From an uncultured Selenomonadaceae bacterium (GTDB lineage: Bacteria; Bacillota; Negativicutes; Selenomonadales; Selenomonadaceae): a DNA stretch of 18,406 nucleotides. Location: contig CAJTSO010000041.1 in NCBI GenBank assembly GCA_910579115.1, positions 1-18,406 on the forward strand. Reading direction: 5' to 3'. This document shows, in pieces, positions 13,707-18,406 of the stretch; positions within the stretch are counted from its first letter, which is position 1, and every line of letters begins with the position of its first letter. Under the pieces are notes generated by a model. The model saw nothing but the letters and a program-made list of their open reading frames with translations, was not told the origin of the DNA and did not search any database. The position numbers and the translations under genes are program-made.

Positions 13707-14720
13707 ATGTTTAAGAATAAAACCTTATTGATAACGGGCGGCACTGGTTCCTTTGGCAACGCCGTTTTAACCCGTTTTCTAAATACCGATATTGGCGAGA
13801 TCCGCATTTTTTCCCGGGACGAAAAGAAGCAGGACGATATGCGAAAGCTTTATCACAACGATAAGATAAAGTTTCACATCGGCGACGTCCGCGATTTGCA
13901 GAGAACCCGGGAGGTCATGAGCGGCGTCGACTATATTTTTCATGCGGCGGCGCTAAAGCAGGTGCCGTCCTGCGAGTTTTTCCCTTTGGAAGCGGTGAAG
14001 ACCAATATAGAGGGGACGAATAACGTGCTGACGGCGGCTATCGAGGCCGGCGTGAAGCGCGTAGTTTGCCTTTCGACGGATAAGGCGGCTTATCCGATAA
14101 ACGCCATGGGCATATCCAAGGCGATGATGGAGAAGGTCATTATCGCAAAATCCAGAACCGCCGATCCGCAAAAAACCGTCATCTGCTGTACCCGCTACGG
14201 CAACGTCATGGCTTCCAGAGGCTCGGTTATACCGCTGTTCATCGAGCAGATCAGGGCCGGTAAGCAGCTGACCGTTACCGATCCCAATATGACGCGTTTT
14301 TTAATGAGCCTGGACGAGGCGGTGGATCTTGTGCTGTACGCTTTCAAGAACGCCGAGCCGGGGGATTTGTTTATCCAGAAAGCTCCGGCAAGCACCATCA
14401 AGGATTTGGCAGAGGCCGTGTCCGAGCTGTTCGATTACAGTAAGCCGGTAAAAATCATCGGGACCCGCCATGGGGAGAAGCTTTATGAGACGCTTTTAAC
14501 GAAGGAAGAAAAAATGAAGAGTGAAGACCACGGCCGGTATTTCCGAGTGCCTGTGGATAAGAGGGATCTGAATTATGATAAATATTTCGTAAAGGGCGCG
14601 CCCGATCTGGAAAAGGTAGAAGCGTATACGTCCCATAATACGGCCAGATTGAACGTTGGCGAAGTGAAGGAAAAATTATTGACGCTGCCGTTTATCAGGG
14701 AGGAGCTTGGTTTGGCGTGA
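13707..14720 (+). CDS. capE: UDP-GlcNAc 4,6-dehydratase/5-epimerase (CapE/WbjB/WbvB family)
   Basis: This 337-residue soluble SDR enzyme performs the first step toward UDP-L-FucNAc or UDP-L-QuiNAc: dehydration and C5 epimerisation of UDP-GlcNAc. It has TGGTGSFG (10-17), STDKAAYPINAMGISK (123-138) with Asp125, Lys126 and Lys138, TRYGNVMASRGSVIPLF and DPNMTRF. Met134 occupies the SDR tyrosine position, as in the CapE/WbpM branch, whereas PseB/FlaA1 has Tyr there. This argues for the inverting CapE/WbjB type in a short soluble form with no membrane domain. Its stop is 13 nt before the reductase gene. A fragment of a second member of this family lies at 6578-6757. Confidence 0.92.
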   Translation: MFKNKTLLITGGTGSFGNAVLTRFLNTDIGEIRIFSRDEKKQDDMRKLYHNDKIKFHIGDVRDLQRTREVMSGVDYIFHAAALKQVPSCEFFPLEAVKTNIEGTNNVLTAAIEAGVKRVVCLSTDKAAYPINAMGISKAMMEKVIIAKSRTADPQKTVICCTRYGNVMASRGSVIPLFIEQIRAGKQLTVTDPNMTRFLMSLDEAVDLVLYAFKNAEPGDLFIQKAPASTIKDLAEAVSELFDYSKPVKIIGTRHGEKLYETLLTKEEKMKSEDHGRYFRVPVDKRDLNYDKYFVKGAPDLEKVEAYTSHNTARLNVGEVKEKLLTLPFIREELGLA

Positions 14721-14733
14721 CGGGGTATTTCAA

Positions 14734-15588
14734 ATGAAATTTTTGGTTTTGGGCGCGACGGGTATGGCGGGGCATACTATCGGCTTATATTTATGGGAGC
14801 GGGGCCACGAGGTAACCGCCTTTTCCCGGCGGAAAAGCTTTTTTTTGCAGAACATCGTGGGCGATGTAAAGGATCTGGTCCTTTTACGGGAATTGCTGCG
14901 GGCGGGGGATTACGACGTCATTATAAATTGCGTCGGGTCGCTGAATCAGTTCGCAGAGCAGGATAAGGCAAACGCCGTTTATGTGAATAGCTTTTTGCCC
15001 CATTGGCTGGCTAGGTCGATAGAGGGCTCAAAAACCCGGCTGATCCACATGAGTACGGACTGCGTATTTTCGGGGCTGCAAGGCAATTATACCGAAAGCG
15101 CTTTGCCTGATGGGACATCCTTTTACGACAGGAGCAAAGCCCTTGGCGAAATAGACGATGAGAAAAATCTGACCTTCAGAAATTCAATCATCGGTCCTGA
15201 TATGAGCGAGAAGGGGATCGGTTTATTTAATTGGTTCATGAAGCAAAGGGGAACCGTGAAAGGCTATACGAAGGCGATTTGGTCGGGGGTTACGACGCTG
15301 ACTTTGGCTCAGGCGATGGAAAAGGCGGCGCTGGACGGCCTCAGCGGATTGTATCATCTGACGAATAACGAGAGCATCACCAAATACGAGCTGCTGCGTC
15401 TGTTTAATAAGTATTTTTGTAATAATGAATTGCAAATAGTTCCCACGGACGGGGTAAACGCCGATAAGTCCCTCGTGAATACGCGGAGGGATTTTGATTT
15501 TCAGGCGCCGTCCTACGAGGCTATGATAGTTCAAATGCGGGATTGGATAGAGGAGCATAGAGCCTTGTACCCGCATTACTGTTTATAG
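14734..15588 (+). CDS. RmlD-like NAD(P)-dependent UDP-4-keto-sugar reductase (WbvR-type, without cupin)
   Basis: This 284-residue SDR reductase has GATGMAGH (7-14), STDCVFSG (107-114), and Y131-x3-K135 in FYDRSKALGEI. It should reduce the 4-keto product of the preceding dehydratase. The equivalent CapF/WbjC enzymes of the UDP-L-FucNAc pathway are about 370 residues and end in a cupin domain; none is present here. The size fits the single-domain reductase of the UDP-L-QuiNAc pathway (WbvR). Start ATG 14734, with GGGG upstream, is preferred over an in-frame ATG at 14707 that overlaps the previous gene. Its TAG overlaps the AGGAGG ribosome-binding site of the next gene. Confidence 0.85.
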   Translation: MKFLVLGATGMAGHTIGLYLWERGHEVTAFSRRKSFFLQNIVGDVKDLVLLRELLRAGDYDVIINCVGSLNQFAEQDKANAVYVNSFLPHWLARSIEGSKTRLIHMSTDCVFSGLQGNYTESALPDGTSFYDRSKALGEIDDEKNLTFRNSIIGPDMSEKGIGLFNWFMKQRGTVKGYTKAIWSGVTTLTLAQAMEKAALDGLSGLYHLTNNESITKYELLRLFNKYFCNNELQIVPTDGVNADKSLVNTRRDFDFQAPSYEAMIVQMRDWIEEHRALYPHYCL

Positions 15589-15600
15589 GAGGACGAGCTG

Positions 15601-16725
15601 ATGGAAAAGCTGAAGGTTGCGACTATCGTCGGCACGCGGCCGGAGATCATAAAGCTGTCGGAGGTCATAAAAAAGTGCGATCGTTATTTTTCCCATACCC
15701 TGATCCATACGGGACAAAATTACGATTATGCGCTTAACAGAGTTTTTTTCGATGAGCTGAAGCTCAGAGAGCCTGATTATTTTTTGGAGATAGCGGGGGG
15801 AAATTTAGGCCAGTCCCTGGGAAATATAATCGCCAGATCCTATGACATTTTGGAACAGATAAAGCCGGAGGCGGTATTGGTGCTGGGAGATACCAATTCC
15901 TGCCTGTCGGCTATTTCCGCCAAACGCTTAAAAATACCCGTCTTCCATATGGAAGCGGGCAATAGGTGCTTTGATGAAAATTTGCCGGAGGAAGTAAACC
16001 GGCGCATCGTCGACGTGACCAGCGACGTGAATTTATGCTATACCGAACACGCCAGGCGCTATCTGAACGCATCGGGGGTGGCCAGAGAGCGGACCTACGT
16101 CGTCGGCTCGCCGATGGCGGAGATACTGCACAAAAATATCGAAAGCATAAATAATAGCGATGTTTTGGCTAAGCTTGGCCTGACGGCGAATAAATATATT
16201 TTGCTTTCGGCCCATCGGGAAGAGAATATCGACAATGAAAGGAACTTTTTCTCGCTGATGGAGGCGATCAACTTTTTAGCGGCGGAGTATGACATGCCGG
16301 TTATTTACAGCGTTCATCCCCGCAGCCGGAAATTTATCGAGGCGCGTAATTTTATTTTTCATCCTCTGGTCAAGACGCTGCCGCCCTTCGGCTTTTTTGA
16401 CTACAACCAGCTCCAGCGATCGGCCTATTGCGTAGTAAGCGATTCGGGAACGCTGGCGGAGGAGGCGGGATATTTTAAGTTTCCCGCCGTGTCGGTCCGC
16501 ACCAGCACCGAGCGCCCCGAGGCCTTGGATAAAGGAGTATTCATCATCGGGTCTATAGAAGGGAAGCGCATCTGTCAGGCTGTCGATCTGGCCGTAGCGC
16601 TGCATAATGACGGCGATAAAGGAGCGACGGTTTCCGACTACGCCGACGAAAACGTTTCTGCGAAGGTAGTGAAGATAATCCAAAGCTACGTGGAAATTGT
16701 AAATAAAATGGTTTGGCGGAAATAG
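15601..16725 (+). CDS. capG: UDP-sugar C2-epimerase (CapG/WbjD/WbvD family, UDP-GlcNAc 2-epimerase fold)
   Basis: This 374-residue non-hydrolysing GT-B-fold epimerase should invert C2 of the UDP-L-sugar made by the two preceding enzymes, giving UDP-L-FucNAc or UDP-L-QuiNAc. Visible motifs are VGTRPEIIK (10-18), LGDTNS (95-100), HMEAGNRCFDENLPEEVNRR (116-135) and SAHREENID (203-211). The HMEAGNRCFDENLPEE form is that of the WbjD/CapG branch more than of WecB. The ribosome-binding site AGGAGG (15587-15592) overlaps the previous stop codon, so the dehydratase, reductase and epimerase genes are tightly coupled. It is the last gene of the operon before a terminator. Confidence 0.92.
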   Translation: MEKLKVATIVGTRPEIIKLSEVIKKCDRYFSHTLIHTGQNYDYALNRVFFDELKLREPDYFLEIAGGNLGQSLGNIIARSYDILEQIKPEAVLVLGDTNSCLSAISAKRLKIPVFHMEAGNRCFDENLPEEVNRRIVDVTSDVNLCYTEHARRYLNASGVARERTYVVGSPMAEILHKNIESINNSDVLAKLGLTANKYILLSAHREENIDNERNFFSLMEAINFLAAEYDMPVIYSVHPRSRKFIEARNFIFHPLVKTLPPFGFFDYNQLQRSAYCVVSDSGTLAEEAGYFKFPAVSVRTSTERPEALDKGVFIIGSIEGKRICQAVDLAVALHNDGDKGATVSDYADENVSAKVVKIIQSYVEIVNKMVWRK

Positions 16726-16763
16726 GTTAGTTGTTCAACTTCGTTTTACAAGCTACCTTTTTT
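16724..16763 (+). terminator. Terminator at the end of the polysaccharide operon
   Basis: AGGT-AG-TTGT (16724-16734, one bulged T) pairs with ACAA-CTA-CCT (16748-16758, one bulged G) for about ten base pairs and leads into a run of T ending at 16763. It starts at the stop codon of the epimerase gene and fits an intrinsic terminator with two bulges. Confidence 0.5.
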
Positions 16764-16838
16764 CAATACACAAAGCCTTATTGCAAAAAAACACATGAAA
16801 GCTCTGATCGCAGCACAATCAACAAAGCGAAACCGTTA

Positions 16839-16868
16839 AAGCCCGCGGGTTTATTTGCCCGCGGGCTT
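16839..16868. terminator. Strong GC-rich hairpin between the convergent transcription units
   Basis: AAGCCCGCGGG (16839-16849) is the exact reverse complement of CCCGCGGGCTT (16858-16868) across an 8-nt loop. Short T-rich stretches follow on both strands. It overlaps the last codons and the stop of the minus-strand acetyltransferase and likely serves as a bidirectional terminator between the facing operons. Confidence 0.7.
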
Positions 16869-17381
16869 CTTTGCGCAGTACCAAATCAGTTCATCCTGTA
16901 AATATTGAGCATAATTTTGGGTAATTTGATCCGGGACTTGCGACACGGTTATATAGCCGTTTTTGCGGTAGAAGCGATTCGCTCTCTCATTATGTACAGA
17001 TACGCACCAAAAAACGGCGTCCAGCCCGAGCTTCTCATAGCCAAGCGAAAGAATTTCTTTCATCGCCGCTCCTGCCAGTCCCGTTCCCATCGCAGAGCGG
17101 CGCATACAAATCCCAAATTCTGCCGTATGGTTCTCCGGCGAAATATTTTTCAGGCTTACCGTTCCCATATATATGCCGTCCTCATTCGTAACGGCAAGAT
17201 GAAGATGTCGTTTCTCTTTCGCGCTGTCTCGTATAAACCGAAGACAATCATCCGCTGTTTTGTTTTCAAAATCTGCGCGAAGATGCTCCGTGATATTTTT
17301 ATCGCGCATCCATTCCAGCATCAAAGGAGCGTCTTCTTCTCTCAACGGGCGTAAACAGGTAAATCTCTGATTTTGCAGCAT
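16851..17381 (-). CDS. GNAT-family N-acetyltransferase (RimJ/RimL-like)
   Basis: This 176-residue acetyl-CoA-dependent acetyltransferase starts RFTCLRPLREEDAPLMLEWM, as in RimJ/RimL-type GNATs. It has the strand MGTVSLKNI, a central FGICMRRSAMGTGLAGAAM segment as acetyl-CoA-binding motif A (R-R-x3-G-x-G-like), and VSVHNERANRFYRKNGYI near the end, the usual N-x-x-A-x-x-x-Y-x-K-x-G signature. ATG 17381, with AAAGTG about 6 nt upstream, is preferred; a GTG at 17390 is an alternative. It lies 15 nt after the radical SAM gene, so the two are co-transcribed. A role in N-acetylating an amino sugar of the glycan is possible, but general GNAT roles cannot be excluded. Confidence 0.85.
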   Translation of the reverse strand: MLQNQRFTCLRPLREEDAPLMLEWMRDKNITEHLRADFENKTADDCLRFIRDSAKEKRHLHLAVTNEDGIYMGTVSLKNISPENHTAEFGICMRRSAMGTGLAGAAMKEILSLGYEKLGLDAVFWCVSVHNERANRFYRKNGYITVSQVPDQITQNYAQYLQDELIWYCAKKPAGK

Positions 17382-17396
17382 AAATGTCACTTTCGT

Positions 17397-18406
17397 TTAA
17401 CTAACGGCCTTACTTACGATAGCCGCGACTTGTCTTTTTTCATCGGGCGAATAAGAATGCAGCGTATATTTCAATCCATTTTTTACCAATTCTCCCGCCA
17501 ATTCGCCCACCGAACGGATCAACTCCGCGTGCTGCTCATTCGATAATTCGTAGGATCGGCGTTCGCGAGATATAATAAGCTCCGACACATTTAACATTTT
17601 CATGATCCGCGCGATTCCCGCATAATCGCCGGGGAAATTATTTATACCGGGAAGCATAATATACTTTAATGTAATTGCGTCAGTTCGTACATTGCCGCCG
17701 GCGTATTGTTTTAAATTCTCGACAACCTTACCAAAATTATCGACGCCTTTGACCTTAAACCACGTATCAGCCGTGCCGGAGTCGATGGACAAATTTATAT
17801 GAGACCGGGGATTTGAAGAAAGAATATGTTTTATTTTTTCGTCAAATAAGAACCCGTTTGTAAAAAATGTAGCGTCCTTATTTTTAACAATATCTAAAAT
17901 TTTATCCTTGTACGGATGAATGGTAATTTCCCCGCTTGAAATCATCCATCGAGCGTCCGGCGCGATCAGACCGCTTTTCTCAGCGTAATCCAATGCGTCA
18001 AAGGCCCGCCTATAATTTTCCTGCACAATGGGATCGTTAAATTTTTCAGGCATGTGAATTACTTCGCAATATATGCACTTGCTCTGACAAGGAGCAGGCG
18101 TCATTGAAAGATGAACCATACGTATCAGTTCATCGTTTTTCCACCTTCGTAATTGGTATTGGGGGCAATTTATACAAACGTCTGAAATTGATTGCTTAAA
18201 GGGTATAGCTGAAAATATCCCTTCTGAAATAAATTGGGCGCGCATTTCAAGAAACCTTTTAATAGTTTCCTTACCGGTTTCACAAAGCCGAATACTGGGA
18301 AATTTTAGTGAAAGCTCGCAGCAAAAAGACAGAACCTGAACTCCATCGATATGGTGAAAAGGAAAGGCTAAGAAAAAAGCAGACACGGCAGGGCAATTAA
18401 AGGAAT
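17397..18406 (-). CDS. Radical SAM protein, 5' end beyond the window
   Basis: At least 336 residues with no stop before the window edge. The core shows LSMTPAPCQSKCIYCEV with C-x3-C-x2-C for the SAM 4Fe-4S cluster, SSGEIT in the GGE position, FFTNG, and the LSIDSGTADTWFKVKGVDNF strand common in SPASM-type enzymes. Cysteines upstream of the core (FNCP, SFCCE, RLCE, CINCP) suggest an extra cluster-binding N-terminal domain, an unusual placement because SPASM clusters are normally C-terminal. A GTG near 18386 could start it, but protein-like sequence (SFNCPA) continues upstream, so the true start is probably outside. It is unlike the radical SAM domain of the fusion at 9042-11720. Substrate unknown. 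Confidence 0.85.
   Translation of the reverse strand, partial: SFNCPAVSAFFLAFPFHHIDGVQVLSFCCELSLKFPSIRLCETGKETIKRFLEMRAQFISEGIFSAIPFKQSISDVCINCPQYQLRRWKNDELIRMVHLSMTPAPCQSKCIYCEVIHMPEKFNDPIVQENYRRAFDALDYAEKSGLIAPDARWMISSGEITIHPYKDKILDIVKNKDATFFTNGFLFDEKIKHILSSNPRSHINLSIDSGTADTWFKVKGVDNFGKVVENLKQYAGGNVRTDAITLKYIMLPGINNFPGDYAGIARIMKMLNVSELIISRERRSYELSNEQHAELIRSVGELAGELVKNGLKYTLHSYSPDEKRQVAAIVSKAVS

Overview
The window is almost certainly a surface-polysaccharide (O-antigen or similar outer-envelope glycan) locus. The operon carries the paired Wzm/Wzt ABC exporter, with a Wzt that has an extra C-terminal glycan-binding domain. This implies an ABC-transporter-dependent glycan in a bacterium with an outer membrane. 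The 5' flank resembles small gene remnants common in Firmicutes. Together these would fit a Negativicutes-type Gram-negative Firmicute, but that placement is an inference with low confidence.

Layout. Positions 1-1285 hold no intact gene. They contain the 3' end of a small Rpn-like gene, two frameshifted gene remnants, five hairpins (two of them terminator-like), an inverted repeat and a duplicated 27-bp motif before the first operon gene. Positions 1286-6491 (+) encode three glycosyltransferases (GT2, GT4, GT2), the permease wzm and the ATPase wzt, tightly packed or overlapping. Positions 6492-6772 hold a probable terminator, a candidate promoter and an in-frame ghost of a CapD/CapE-type dehydratase. 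Positions 6773-11720 (+) encode a GT2, a GT4 and an 892-residue fusion of a Rossmann-like domain, a radical SAM domain, a GT2 domain and an eight-times-repeated heptad coiled coil. Positions 11754-13669 (+) are gmd-rmd, for GDP-D-rhamnose. Positions 13707-16725 (+) are a 4,6-dehydratase/5-epimerase, an RmlD-like reductase and a UDP-sugar 2-epimerase, for a UDP-L-2-acetamido-2,6-dideoxyhexose. A terminator and a bidirectional hairpin follow. Convergent on the minus strand are a GNAT acetyltransferase and, upstream of it, a second radical SAM gene running off the window end.

How it fits together. The sugar-nucleotide genes supply GDP-D-rhamnose and probably UDP-L-QuiNAc/L-RhaNAc or UDP-L-FucNAc. 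The glycosyltransferases assemble the chain on the cytoplasmic face, and Wzm/Wzt exports it. A Wzt with a glycan-binding domain usually recognises a non-reducing-end cap. No known capping kinase/methyltransferase is present, so the radical SAM-GT2 fusion with its repeat-built coiled coil is the most attractive candidate for a novel modification, capping or chain-length enzyme. The segment from the second half of wzt to the fusion looks like an exchanged serotype cassette: base composition drops sharply inside wzt and a broken dehydratase fragment lies just downstream.
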